From JAVVHE01 sp032249695 (GTDB taxonomy: Bacteria; Pseudomonadota; Alphaproteobacteria; Sphingomonadales; Sphingomonadaceae): DNA of 64,000 bases. This document shows, in pieces, positions 1 through 8,057 of this stretch. The notes beneath the pieces are model-generated. The model had not been told where the DNA came from. It saw nothing but the letters and a program-made list of their open reading frames with translations, and made no database searches. The stretch spans positions 62,001-126,000 of the forward strand of contig JAVVHE010000006.1 of the NCBI GenBank assembly GCA_032249695.1. Direction: 5' to 3'. A program made the translations under genes and the position numbers. Each line of letters opens with the position of its first letter. Within the stretch, counting starts at the first letter, position 1.

Positions 1-144
1 ACGCTCCATCGTCCACCTGCGTGCGTGGGATTGGGCGCGCGCGGTGCGCCAGCCCTTCAGCCCGCGCGCCAGCCCGCGGACCCCGCGCCAGAAGGGCAGC
101 AGCCGCGCGGCGGCACTGTTCGCCACCGAAAGCACCGACGCCAT
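1..144 (-). CDS. possible 5' part of an unidentified gene leaving the left edge
   Basis: An ATG at 144 on the minus strand opens a frame with no stop for 48 codons, up to the window edge. The peptide begins MASVLSVANSAAARLLPF and has a mixed hydrophobic and basic (Arg/Trp-rich) character. I do not recognise a family and see no clear ribosome binding site upstream, so it may be a chance frame in GC-rich DNA. It would be divergent from parE, with the candidate small RNA in between. Confidence 0.3.
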   Translation of the reverse strand, partial: MASVLSVANSAAARLLPFWRGVRGLARGLKGWRTARAQSHARRWTMER

Positions 145-485
145 CGCAAGCCGCGATTGAGGCGCGGCGACTACCCGTTGCTGCATCGGGGCTGTTCATA
201 GAGGCGCGGCCGAGCCTGGGCAAAGCCGGAGACGCCGCACCGGAAAAAAGGGCCGGCGGGATCGCTCCCAACCGGCCCAAGTGTCTCTTGGGGAGGATCG
301 CCGCCCGAAGGCGGCGACCCGCTTATACTGCACTGCACAAATGCTGCGCGCAACCCCAAAAGGGAGTGAAGTCAATAATTGTGCGCGATGTTGCGCTGCG
401 CTGCAGCGTCGGGTTCTGAAATTGCTTCTGGGGATAACGCCATTGCCGGGCGGGTGGCGGTCCCTAGAGTCGTGCGGCCACCCAC
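145..485. other. intergenic region upstream of parE
   Basis: This 341-bp gap holds the candidate minus-strand small RNA (244-319) and must contain the parE promoter. Bases 360-480 are noticeably less GC-rich than their surroundings. No other convincing reading frame was seen, and no strong Shine-Dalgarno sequence precedes the parE ATG. Confidence 0.5.
244..319 (-). ncRNA. candidate small RNA with UUCG hairpin and Rho-independent terminator
   Basis: Read on the minus strand, a TATAAG box (327 to 322) is followed by an 8-bp perfect stem closed by a UUCG tetraloop (317 to 298), then an exposed UCCUCCCC stretch (298 to 291), then a GGGCCGG/CCGGCCC stem (278-272 with 256-250) running straight into six U residues (249 to 244). 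That is promoter, stable hairpin, anti-Shine-Dalgarno-like loop and classic terminator within about 85 nt, in a gap with no good protein gene. CU-rich loops of this sort are known from alphaproteobacterial small RNAs. A -35 box at normal spacing is not clear; TTGCGC lies 20 nt upstream of the -10. The start near 315-319 is inferred. Confidence 0.42.
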
Positions 486-2453
486 ATGTCCGATCTGTTC
501 GCCGCCGCCGCTGCTTCCGCGCCCGACCCCGGTTACGGGGCGCACTCGATCGAGGTGCTGGAGGGGCTGGAGCCCGTCCGCCGCCGCCCCGGCATGTATG
601 TCGGCGGCACCGATGCGCGCGCGCTGCACCATCTGGCTGCCGAGGTGCTCGACAACGCGATGGACGAGGCGGTGGCGGGCCATGCGACGCGGATCGAGGT
701 CGCGCTGGAGGACGACGGCGCGATCCTCATCGCCGACAACGGCCGCGGCATTCCGGTCGATCCGCACCCGAAATTCCCCGGCAAGTCGGCGCTGGAGGTG
801 ATCCTGACGGTGCTGCATTCGGGCGGCAAGTTCAGCGAGGGCGCGTACCAGACGAGCGGCGGGCTGCACGGCGTGGGGCTGTCGGTGGTCAATGCTCTGT
901 CCGAGGAGCTGATCGTCGAGGTCGCGCGCGGGCGCGAGCTGTTCCGCCAGGTCTATGCGCGTGGGCTTCCGCGGACGGAGCTGGTGAAGCTGGGCGCAGC
1001 GCCCAACCGGCGCGGCACGAGCGTCCGCTTCCGGCCCGATGCGGAGATTTTCGGCGCCGATGCGCGCTTCGATCCGGCGCGGCTGATGCGGCTGGCGCGA
1101 TCGAAGGCCTATCTGTTTCCGGGCGTCGAGATCCGCTGGCGGCGAGCGGCTGTGATCGGCGGGGACACGCCCGAAAGCGCGGTGTTCCAGTTTCACGGCG
1201 GGCTTGCCGACCGGCTGCGCGAAGAGCTGGCCGAGCGCGAGACGGTGACGCCAGCACCGTTTGCAGGACGCGTGACGCTCGATGGCGGGCAGGCGGTTGA
1301 ATGGGCGGTCGCATGGGCCGCCGATGGCGACGGCGCGCTTTCGGCCTATTGCAACACCATCCCCACCCCCGACGGCGGCACGCACGAGGCGGGCCTGCGC
1401 GCGGCATTACTGAAGGGTTTACGAGCGTTTGCGGGGCTGGCGGGGCTGAAGAAGGGCGCCGAGATCGCGCCCGAGGATGCAAGCGGCGGGGTGGTAGCGT
1501 TCCTGTCGCTGTTCCTGCGTGACCCGCAGTTCCAGAGCCAAACCAAGGACCGCCTCACCTCGCCCGAGGCGGCGCGCATGGTTGAGAGCGCCGTGCGCGA
1601 CGCGTTCGATCACTGGCTCGCGGCCGACCCGGAAAGCGCCAAAGCGTTGATAGGGCACGCGATCGAGCGGATGGAGGACCGACTTGCACGGCGCGCGGAG
1701 AAGGAGGTCAAGCGCAAGACGCTGACCGGCCGCCGCCTGCGCCTGCCGGGCAAGCTGACCGATTGCAGCCGTGCCGGGGCGGCGGGTTCGGAGCTGTTCA
1801 TCGTCGAAGGCGATTCGGCTGGAGGCTCCGCCAAGCAGGCGCGCAAGCGCGAGACGCAGGCGATCCTGCCGCTGAGGGGCAAGATCCTGAACGTTGCGAG
1901 CGCTGCCGCGGGGAAGGCCGCGCAGAACCAGGAACTTGCCGACCTGAAGCTCGCGCTGGGGCTGGATCGCGAGTACCGGGCTGAGGATCTGCGCTATGAG
2001 CGCGTGATCATCATGACCGATGCCGATGTCGACGGAGCGCATATTGCGACGCTGTTGATGACGTTCTTTGTGCGCGAATATGCGGGATTGGTGGCAGATG
2101 GTCGGCTATATTTGGCGCAACCTCCGCTTTACCGGCTGAGTGCTGGCGGTGACGTTGCCTATGCGCGCGACGACGCGCACAAGGACGAACTGATCGCGAC
2201 GCGCTTCAAGGGCCGCAAGGTGGAGATCGGGCGCTTCAAGGGGCTGGGCGAGATGAGCGCGCCGCAGCTGAAGGAAACGACGATGGACCCCGCCAAGCGC
2301 ACGCTGCTGCGCGTGGCGCTGCCCGATGGCGAGGGGCCGCGTGGCGAGCTCGCGGGGCTCGTCGAGCGGTTGATGGGCCGCGACGCAGCCCACCGTTTCC
2401 ACTTCATTCAGGCCAATGCCACTCGCCTGGAGGCCGATTCGATCGACGCTTGA
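486..2453 (+). CDS. parE: DNA topoisomerase IV subunit B
   Basis: ATPase subunit of topoisomerase IV, which with ParC unlinks daughter chromosomes. The 655 residues show the GHKL ATPase motifs EVLDNAMDEA (about 53-62) and DNGRGIP (about 84-90), then a transducer domain. The TOPRIM domain has EGDSAGGSA near residue 441 and the metal-binding DADVDGAH near 512-519. The C-terminus ends in the usual GLGEMSAPQLKETTMDP region without the long insert seen in many GyrB proteins, which favours ParE over GyrB. The gene stands alone; parC is not in the window. Length is normal for the family. Confidence 0.95.
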   Translation: MSDLFAAAAASAPDPGYGAHSIEVLEGLEPVRRRPGMYVGGTDARALHHLAAEVLDNAMDEAVAGHATRIEVALEDDGAILIADNGRGIPVDPHPKFPGKSALEVILTVLHSGGKFSEGAYQTSGGLHGVGLSVVNALSEELIVEVARGRELFRQVYARGLPRTELVKLGAAPNRRGTSVRFRPDAEIFGADARFDPARLMRLARSKAYLFPGVEIRWRRAAVIGGDTPESAVFQFHGGLADRLREELAERETVTPAPFAGRVTLDGGQAVEWAVAWAADGDGALSAYCNTIPTPDGGTHEAGLRAALLKGLRAFAGLAGLKKGAEIAPEDASGGVVAFLSLFLRDPQFQSQTKDRLTSPEAARMVESAVRDAFDHWLAADPESAKALIGHAIERMEDRLARRAEKEVKRKTLTGRRLRLPGKLTDCSRAGAAGSELFIVEGDSAGGSAKQARKRETQAILPLRGKILNVASAAAGKAAQNQELADLKLALGLDREYRAEDLRYERVIIMTDADVDGAHIATLLMTFFVREYAGLVADGRLYLAQPPLYRLSAGGDVAYARDDAHKDELIATRFKGRKVEIGRFKGLGEMSAPQLKETTMDPAKRTLLRVALPDGEGPRGELAGLVERLMGRDAAHRFHFIQANATRLEADSIDA

Positions 2454-2470
2454 CGGGTGTTCAAGCCCGT
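2453..2470 (+). terminator. hairpin at the parE stop
   Basis: ACGGG and CCCGT form a 5-bp stem with an 8-nt loop, starting in the last base of the parE stop codon. No T-run follows, so it is at best a weak or Rho-assisted terminator. Confidence 0.3.
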
Positions 2471-2474
2471 TCCA

Positions 2475-2686
2475 CGCCGGTTATCGCCGGTTATCGCCGG
2501 TTTGGAAGCGGTTTCGCTGCTGTGCAATCACCCGGAACCATGACCTTCGTGACGTTCAGCGGCGTCGCTGCGCCGCGCGCCGTCAGTCCAGCGGCATCGT
2601 CGGGCGCCCCAGCCTCGCCGACGCGCCGCCCGTCCCCGAAGGGCGGTGCCACCGGAACCTTCCCGTGTCTCACCGGGCGGCGCGTC
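2475..2686. repeat. short direct and inverted repeats between parE and ruvB
   Basis: CGCCGGTTAT is repeated in tandem at 2475 and 2485, with a third partial copy at 2495. Farther on, a 13-base sequence (2620-2632, GACGCGCCGCCCG) recurs as an exact inverted copy at 2674-2686, so the gap can fold into a stem with a roughly 40-nt loop. No gene is supported in 2454-2729. It may act as a terminator region for the converging parE and ruvB transcripts. Confidence 0.5.
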
Positions 2687-2729
2687 CCGCCGAAGTCACT
2701 GCGGCGTCAGAACAAGCGAGGTTCGCCAG

Positions 2730-3755
2730 CTATTTCAACAGCGGAAGTTCGGGTGCGGCGGCCGCGGGTGGCGTCACGCCGATGTGCTTCCAGCCGAGCG
2801 GCAGCAGCATCCGCCCGCGCGCGGTCCGCGCGACGAACCCCTGCTGGATCAGAAAGGGCTCGACGACATCCTCCATGGTGTCGCGCGCTTCGGCCAGCCC
2901 TGCTGCGAGCGCTTCGACCCCCACCGGACCGCCGCCATAATGCTCGGCGATCATGAACAGATAGCGCCGATCGAGCGCATCGAGCCCGGCGTCATCGACA
3001 CCCAGCCGAGTGAGCGCTGCGTCGGCCTCGGCGCGCCCGATCCGATCCGCTCCGCTAACGCTTGCGAAATCGCGAACGCGCCGCAGCAGCCGCCCGGCGA
3101 TGCGCGGCGTGCCGCGGCTGCGCCCGGCGATCTCGCGCGCGCCATCGTCGCCAAGCGGGCAGCCGAGCAGCCTCGCCGCGCGCGTGACGACCTGCGTCAA
3201 TTCGGCTGGCGTATAGAATTGCAGCCGGATCGGGATGCCGAAGCGGTCGCGCAGCGGAGTGGCGAGCAGGCCCGATCGAGTCGTTGCGCCGATGAGCGTG
3301 AAGGGGGGCAGGCCGATGCGCACGCTGCGCGCCGACGGCCCCTCGCCGATCATGATATCGAGCGCGCGGTCCTCCATTGCTGGATAGAGGATCTCCTCCA
3401 CCTGCGGGCTGAGCCGGTGAATCTCGTCGATGAACAGCACGTCGCGCGGCTCAAGGTTCGTGAGCAGCGCCGCGAGGTCGCCCGGCCGGGCGATGACCGG
3501 GCCGGAGGTGTGGCGGAGCGCGACGCCGAGCTCGCGCGCAATGATCTGCGCGAGCGTGGTCTTGCCCAGCCCCGGCGGCCCCAGCAGCAGCACATGATCG
3601 AGCGCCTCGCCCCGCCGCGCCGCCGCCTCGATGAACACCTGCAGGTTGGACCGGGCCTCTGCCTGCCCGATGAATTCGGCGAGAAATTGCGGCCTCAGCG
3701 CAGCGTCCGGATCCTCGGGCTGGCGCGCGGGGGAGGTGAGGGGGGCCGGGTTCAC
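2730..3755 (-). CDS. ruvB: Holliday junction branch migration ATPase RuvB
   Basis: Hexameric AAA+ motor that drives branch migration with RuvA. With the GTG start at 3755 the protein has 341 residues, the normal RuvB length. Walker A GPPGLGKTT is at about 59-67, Walker B FIDEIH at about 109-113, and sensor GATTRSG follows. The C-terminal winged-helix DNA-binding domain is present. The longer frame upstream of 3755 runs over other genes and is rejected. The GTG overlaps the TGA of the preceding 54-codon ORF by 4 bases, so translation is probably coupled; GGGGAG lies just upstream as a ribosome binding site. Confidence 0.95.
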   Translation of the reverse strand: MNPAPLTSPARQPEDPDAALRPQFLAEFIGQAEARSNLQVFIEAAARRGEALDHVLLLGPPGLGKTTLAQIIARELGVALRHTSGPVIARPGDLAALLTNLEPRDVLFIDEIHRLSPQVEEILYPAMEDRALDIMIGEGPSARSVRIGLPPFTLIGATTRSGLLATPLRDRFGIPIRLQFYTPAELTQVVTRAARLLGCPLGDDGAREIAGRSRGTPRIAGRLLRRVRDFASVSGADRIGRAEADAALTRLGVDDAGLDALDRRYLFMIAEHYGGGPVGVEALAAGLAEARDTMEDVVEPFLIQQGFVARTARGRMLLPLGWKHIGVTPPAAAAPELPLLK

Positions 3756-3916
3756 TCCCCGCTTGTCGCGTGGCCGCGCGCAGCGCGCAACGCCGCGATG
3801 CGGCTGCGTGCCAGCGTCGCGAGCCCGGAGAGACGCATGAGCTCGATCACTGGGCGCGCCCGCGTGCCGGCGCGGTCGTCTCGGGATCGAGCCGGTGCGA
3901 CGCAAGGATCGCTCAT
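3752..3916 (-). CDS. 54-residue conserved-context small protein between ruvA and ruvB
   Basis: The ATG at 3916 overlaps the ruvA stop as ATGA, and the stop at 3752 overlaps the ruvB start as GTGA, so the ORF fills the ruvA-ruvB gap exactly. The product is basic and Arg/Ala-rich, with an amphipathic C-terminal half beginning VIELMRLSGLATLARSRIA. There is no recognisable domain, signal peptide or membrane segment. The perfect double coupling argues for real translation, either for a product or simply to carry ribosomes from ruvA to ruvB. Function unknown. Confidence 0.5.
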   Translation of the reverse strand: MSDPCVAPARSRDDRAGTRARPVIELMRLSGLATLARSRIAALRAARGHATSGE

Positions 3917-4515
3917 CGCGGCCCGCTCCGCCGCAGCGCCTCGGCGATGAGCGAGTCGAGAGCGGCGCTCTCGCCCAGTGCGCGCTGGGCATCGGTGACT
4001 GCGCGGGAGGCTTCGGGGGCGCGGAAGCCGAGGCCGGTGAGCGCGGCGATGGCCTCGGCGGCTTCGCCCGCAGCAGTCACGCCCGGCATCGGGACGGCGC
4101 CCAGCGCCGGGCCCTTGCCGTGCAGTTCGTTGACGATGCGTTGCGCGAGCTTCGGCCCGACGCCCTGCGCGCGCGCAACGATCGCTGCATCCTTCAGCCC
4201 CACCGCGCGCGCAAGCTCGTGGGGCGGGCAGGCGGAGAGCACCGCCAGCGCCACCTTCGCGCCGACGCCCTGCACCGCACGCAACAGGTTGAACCAGTCG
4301 CGCTCGGCCTCGTCCCGGAAGCCGACGAGGCTGATCATATCCTCGCGCACCAGCAATTCGGTGTGGAGCATCACGGGGCCGCCGCGCTGGGTGAGGCGCG
4401 TCACGGCCTCGATCGTTCGCGCCGACGCGCCGACGCGCAGGCCGACCCCGCCGACGACGACGATCAGCCAATCGGGCCCGTGTGTCGCGAGCGCTCCGCT
4501 GAGATAGGCGATCAT
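3913..4515 (-). CDS. ruvA: Holliday junction DNA helicase subunit RuvA
   Basis: Tetrameric junction-binding partner of RuvB and RuvC. The ATG at 4515 gives 200 residues starting MIAYLSGAL, the usual RuvA N-terminal OB-fold; a longer upstream frame would overlap ruvC and is rejected. Helix-hairpin-helix motifs lie in the middle (VQGVGAKVALAVLS and QGVGPKLAQRIVNEL), followed by an acid/Ala-rich linker and the C-terminal RuvB-binding domain. It starts 4 bases after the ruvC stop. Confidence 0.93.
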   Translation of the reverse strand: MIAYLSGALATHGPDWLIVVVGGVGLRVGASARTIEAVTRLTQRGGPVMLHTELLVREDMISLVGFRDEAERDWFNLLRAVQGVGAKVALAVLSACPPHELARAVGLKDAAIVARAQGVGPKLAQRIVNELHGKGPALGAVPMPGVTAAGEAAEAIAALTGLGFRAPEASRAVTDAQRALGESAALDSLIAEALRRSGPR

Positions 4516-4519
4516 CGCG

Positions 4520-5008
4520 TCACGCCGCGATCCGGCGTGCGGATTGCAGATGGTGCGCGTGCGTGATCGCGACGGCGAGCGCGTCGGCTGCGTCGTCGCT
4601 CTCCGGCCGCGCGCCGGGCAGCAGCACGCGCACCATCGCGCGGACCTGGGCCTTGTCGGCGCTGCCGACACCGACGACGCACTTCTTGACGGTCGCGGGC
4701 GGATATTGGCCCACGGCCACGCCCAGCCGAGCCGCCGCGAGCAGCACCACGCCGCGCGCCTGGCCCAGCTTCAGCGTCGAGCGCGGGTTCTGGTTGACGA
4801 ACGTCTCCTCAACGGCGGCAGCGGCGGGCGCGTGCGCGGCGAGCACGGCTTCCAGCCCCCCGAACAGCGCAGCCAGCCGCGCGCAAAGCGGATCGGCGGG
4901 CCGCGTCCTGACGGTACCGCTGGCGATCGGCGCAAGGCTGGTTCCGGCGGCGCGGATCACGCCCCAGCCGGTCGTCTCGAGGCCGGGATCGAGGCCGAGG
5001 ACGATCAC
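4520..5008 (-). CDS. ruvC: crossover junction endodeoxyribonuclease RuvC
   Basis: Resolves Holliday junctions by paired nicking. The 162-residue protein has the RNase H-like fold signature: catalytic Asp7 in GLDPGL, Glu67/68 in AAVEETFVNQN, and a C-terminal DDAADALAVAI acidic motif. It is the first gene of the ruvCA-(small ORF)-ruvB operon, 69 bp downstream of the SurA-like gene, so it may share that promoter. Confidence 0.95.
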   Translation of the reverse strand: MIVLGLDPGLETTGWGVIRAAGTSLAPIASGTVRTRPADPLCARLAALFGGLEAVLAAHAPAAAAVEETFVNQNPRSTLKLGQARGVVLLAAARLGVAVGQYPPATVKKCVVGVGSADKAQVRAMVRVLLPGARPESDDAADALAVAITHAHHLQSARRIAA

Positions 5009-5077
5009 TCCCGGCTTGTCGCGCGCTCGAAGCCGTCCGGCAAGCGCACGCAGCCGCCGGGGCTGTGGAGAACGCGC

Positions 5078-6397
5078 CTAGCGGTAATCGACGATCGCGT
5101 CGCGCCGCAGATCGCGCAGATAGCGCTGCGCTGCCATCGTCACGCGCTGCTGCTGCATCTGGTCGGCAAGCTCGTCGAAGGACGGCATTTTGGGCGCGAC
5201 CGAGCTGTCGTCGCGGCCGCACAGCACGATGACGCGCAGGCCGTCGTCGGGCGAGCCGAAGGGGGGCGTCACCTCGCCGATGCGCATGTTCTGCATAATC
5301 GATTGCAGCGGCGCGGGCAGATCGCGGATGCGGATCTGGTCGTTCGCTGCGACCTCGCCGCCGAGCGCCGCCGCGGTCGTCTCGGCGCGACCGCAGCCGC
5401 CCATCGAGCGCGTGGCGACCGTCAGCCGCTCGGCCGCGGACTTCACCTGCTCGGGCGGTGATCCGGCGGGGAGCTTGAGCGTGATCTGCTTCAGGCTGAG
5501 CGTCGCGTTCAGCGGATCGGCGGTCAGCGCCTGGCGCTTGTCGACCACCGCGATGATGGTGATGCCGCCCGGCACGCGGATCGGGTTGCTGATCTGCCCT
5601 GCCGGAAGCACGGTCAGCACCGGGCGAACCTGCTCGGCCAGCTGCTCGGGCCGCACCCAGCCGAGGTCGCCGCCGACGCCCGCGCTCGCGCTTTCGGAAA
5701 ACTGGCGCGCATAGGCGACGAAACTTGCGCCGCGGCGCACCTGCTGGACGATGTTCTCCGCAACCGCCATGCGCTGGTTGAGGTTCTCGTCGGACGCTGC
5801 GAGGAAAATCTCGCCAACGCGATATTCGTCCTTGCCCTTCGATTCCTCCAGCCGCTTGATGACCGCGTTCACTTCATCGTCCCCGACAGTCACGAACGGC
5901 TCGACACGGCGGCGCAGCAGGCGGTTCCAGGCGAGCTCGGCGCGGATCTGCGTCTTCAGCGTGTTGCTTGAGGCGCCGCGCTGCGCGAGGTAGGCGTTGA
6001 ACTGGTCGGGGTTCATCTTGAAGTTGCGCGCGACGCGGGCGAAGGTCTCGTCGACCTCGCTGTCGGGAATCGTGATGTCCTTGTTCTTGGCCTCCTGAAC
6101 CTGCAGCTTCTCGTCGATCAGATTCCTGAGGATCTGGACGCGCAGCCGCTCGCGCTCCTCGGGGCTGATCTGTCCGCCATTGGCCGCCACCACCAGGTTC
6201 AGCCGCTGATCGACATCGGTATCGGTCAGCACGTCGCCGTTGACCAATGCGGTCGCCTTGCGGATTTCGGGCTGAACAGGGCCGAGCAGCGTCACATTGT
6301 CGGACGCGGCGGGGATGGTGCTCTGGGCGAAGCTGGGAAGCGCGAGCGTGGCTGCGAGAACGCTGCCGAGGAACGTGCGATAGGGTTTGGCGCGCAT
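5078..6397 (-). CDS. surA: SurA-like periplasmic chaperone / peptidyl-prolyl isomerase
   Basis: The 439-residue protein starts with a Sec signal peptide ending near ALPSFAQS (about residue 25). A SurA N-terminal chaperone domain follows (residues about 45-170, with QRLNLVVAANGG and VQEAKNKDITIPDSEVDE). The first parvulin domain is recognisable from EYRVGEIFLAAS and GGDLGWVRPEQL; a second, more diverged PpiC-like region follows, ending GLRVIVLCGRDD. SurA helps outer-membrane beta-barrel proteins fold. lptD, its common upstream neighbour, is absent here; an Mla-type lipid transport operon lies upstream instead, so the region as a whole concerns envelope upkeep. Confidence 0.85.
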   Translation of the reverse strand: MRAKPYRTFLGSVLAATLALPSFAQSTIPAASDNVTLLGPVQPEIRKATALVNGDVLTDTDVDQRLNLVVAANGGQISPEERERLRVQILRNLIDEKLQVQEAKNKDITIPDSEVDETFARVARNFKMNPDQFNAYLAQRGASSNTLKTQIRAELAWNRLLRRRVEPFVTVGDDEVNAVIKRLEESKGKDEYRVGEIFLAASDENLNQRMAVAENIVQQVRRGASFVAYARQFSESASAGVGGDLGWVRPEQLAEQVRPVLTVLPAGQISNPIRVPGGITIIAVVDKRQALTADPLNATLSLKQITLKLPAGSPPEQVKSAAERLTVATRSMGGCGRAETTAAALGGEVAANDQIRIRDLPAPLQSIMQNMRIGEVTPPFGSPDDGLRVIVLCGRDDSSVAPKMPSFDELADQMQQQRVTMAAQRYLRDLRRDAIVDYR

Positions 6398-6507
6398 CGT
6401 TGGCTGTACGGTCCTTACACGGGGCGAGCGCGCGCCCGCCCCCGGCCGCGCTGCTACAAGCGCTCGCCCTTAACCAATGATGGGCTGAACGTCACGTGAG
6501 TGTGTGG

Positions 6508-7104
6508 TCAGCTCGCCGCAGTCCACTCAGCGATCTCCGCAGCAGCGCGATTGGCGGCGCGGTTCAGGCCCTCGATCACCACCGGAGCGGTATCGTCGGC
6601 GACGCTCTCGCGCGCTTCGAAGCTGCGCGATCCGATCAGGCGGCCGCTGCGGTCGACGAGCGTCGCGTCCAGGCGCGCGACGGCGGCGAAGCGTCCGCTG
6701 GCGCGTGCGTCGAGGCTGAGCGTGCGCAGCGTCACGCCCACCACGCGGTCGGGCGCGTCGGCGGGGCCGGGAGCGAGCGCGGTGAGGCCCGCTGCGGTCA
6801 TGCGGTCGATCAGCAGCCGCTGGACGAGGCGGGCGGGTGGCTCCACCCACTGCGCGCCGGTAAGATACTGAAGCCGCGTGTCGCCGACGATCACCGGCAC
6901 GCGCAGCGTCTGCAGCTCGCCCGGCACGGCTGCCGGGCCGACGATCACCACGCGTCCGGTCGCCGCGGCCGGGGCAGCCGCGGCCGGCTCGGCGCGCAGC
7001 GTGTAGAGCACGTCGGGCTTGGGCGCGTTGCCACCCACCTGCACGATCGGCCCGCAGGCGGCGAGGGCCATGAGCGCGGGCAGCGCAGCACGAAGAGGTT
7101 TCAT
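6508..7104 (-). CDS. ABC-type transport auxiliary lipoprotein (PqiC/MlaB-adjacent family)
   Basis: A short hydrophobic leader (MKPLRAALPALMALAAC) ends in a lipobox with Cys17, so the 198-residue product should be a lipoprotein. The rest matches the general pattern of the ABC-type transport auxiliary lipoprotein family: an early YTLRAEP strand, then VVIVGPAAVPGELQTLRVPV, and a conserved QYLTGAQWVEPPARLVQRLL stretch. It is the last gene of the MCE/Mla operon, overlapping the MlaD-like gene by 4 bases, and probably forms the outer-membrane-side part of that transporter. Confidence 0.85.
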   Translation of the reverse strand: MKPLRAALPALMALAACGPIVQVGGNAPKPDVLYTLRAEPAAAAPAAATGRVVIVGPAAVPGELQTLRVPVIVGDTRLQYLTGAQWVEPPARLVQRLLIDRMTAAGLTALAPGPADAPDRVVGVTLRTLSLDARASGRFAAVARLDATLVDRSGRLIGSRSFEARESVADDTAPVVIEGLNRAANRAAAEIAEWTAAS

Positions 7105-8057
7105 TTACGCGCTTTCGGTGGCTTGTAGTCGGGGAGCGAGCGGCCGCCGACAAGCGCGCCGAGCGGGTCCTCGTCGAGCTTGCCGGCGACTGCACCCAGC
7201 GACTGGTTGGTGCCGCGCAGATCGCGCAGCAGACCGTTTGCTTCGGGCAACGTCTGGCGGTTGAGCGTCTCCATCGCGGGCCGTGCCGCGGCGGCGGTCG
7301 CGCCGAGCTCCTTCAACGTGGCGTTGGCGGTGCGGCTGGTCTGCTTCAGCTCCGCCACCAGCCCGCTCCCGTCGCGGTTGATGGTCTCCGACGTCGTGTC
7401 CGCGAGCGTGCCCACCTTGTCCGCAGCCGCGCCGGTCTTCTGCAGCGCAACCTGCGCCTGCTGCAGCGTGCGCTTCAGTTCCGGCCCCTGCTGCGCGAGC
7501 TGATCGGTATCGCGATTGAGGTTATCGAGCAGCACCGACAGCTTGCGCTGGTTCTCCTCGTTCAGGACCTCATTCAGATTGTCGACCAGCCGCGACGCGT
7601 TGTTGAGCAGTTGCGGCGCGCTTTCCAGCAGCCCCGCCAGCGCCCCCGGCTTGGTTGGGATGAGCGGCTTGCCCCAGGGGCCCGGAGCATCGATCGGCGC
7701 CTGTCCAGCCATCGCTCCATCGAGCTCGACGACCGAGACGCCGGTGAAGCCGACGCCCGAAACCGTCGCGCGCGTGCCCATCAGCACGGGCGTATCGCCG
7801 TTCACCTGAATGCGCACGCGGATGACGTTGGGCCGCTCGGGCACCAGATGGATCGACTGCACTGCGCCGACGGGCACGCCCTGAAACTGCACCTGGCTGC
7901 CCGTCGCCAGCCCGCCGACGCTGGGAAACAGGATGTCATACTGCTTCTTGACCGCGCCGCCGTCGAAGCGCGCCAGCCATAGGATGAACGCGAACAGCGC
8001 GATCGAGAGCGCGACCGCGACCGCGCCGACCAGCACATAGCTGCTACGGGTTTCCAT
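7101..8057 (-). CDS. mlaD: MlaD/MCE-family substrate-binding protein
   Basis: The 318-residue protein has one N-terminal membrane anchor (about residues 7-28, YVLVGAVAVALSIALFAFIL). An MCE domain follows (about 40-115, with VGGLATGSQVQFQGVPVG and GVGFTGVSVVELDG). The long C-terminal region is predicted coiled and helical (about 140-300), including a Gln-rich stretch NRDTDQLAQQGPELKRTL. MCE proteins form hexameric rings that carry phospholipids between membranes. It overlaps the ATPase gene upstream by 14 bases. Confidence 0.9.
   Translation of the reverse strand: METRSSYVLVGAVAVALSIALFAFILWLARFDGGAVKKQYDILFPSVGGLATGSQVQFQGVPVGAVQSIHLVPERPNVIRVRIQVNGDTPVLMGTRATVSGVGFTGVSVVELDGAMAGQAPIDAPGPWGKPLIPTKPGALAGLLESAPQLLNNASRLVDNLNEVLNEENQRKLSVLLDNLNRDTDQLAQQGPELKRTLQQAQVALQKTGAAADKVGTLADTTSETINRDGSGLVAELKQTSRTANATLKELGATAAAARPAMETLNRQTLPEANGLLRDLRGTNQSLGAVAGKLDEDPLGALVGGRSLPDYKPPKARK

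Noticed and set aside
372..1385. Long minus-strand frame opposite parE
   Set aside because: Arg/Ala/His-rich shadow of a clear ParE reading frame; no domain recognised.
2475..2502. Tandem CGCCGGTTAT as a CRISPR-like array
   Set aside because: Only two and a half direct copies without spacers.
2646..3950. Long plus-strand frame opposite ruvB
   Set aside because: Composition typical of the reverse strand of GC-rich coding DNA, and RuvB is unmistakable on the other strand.
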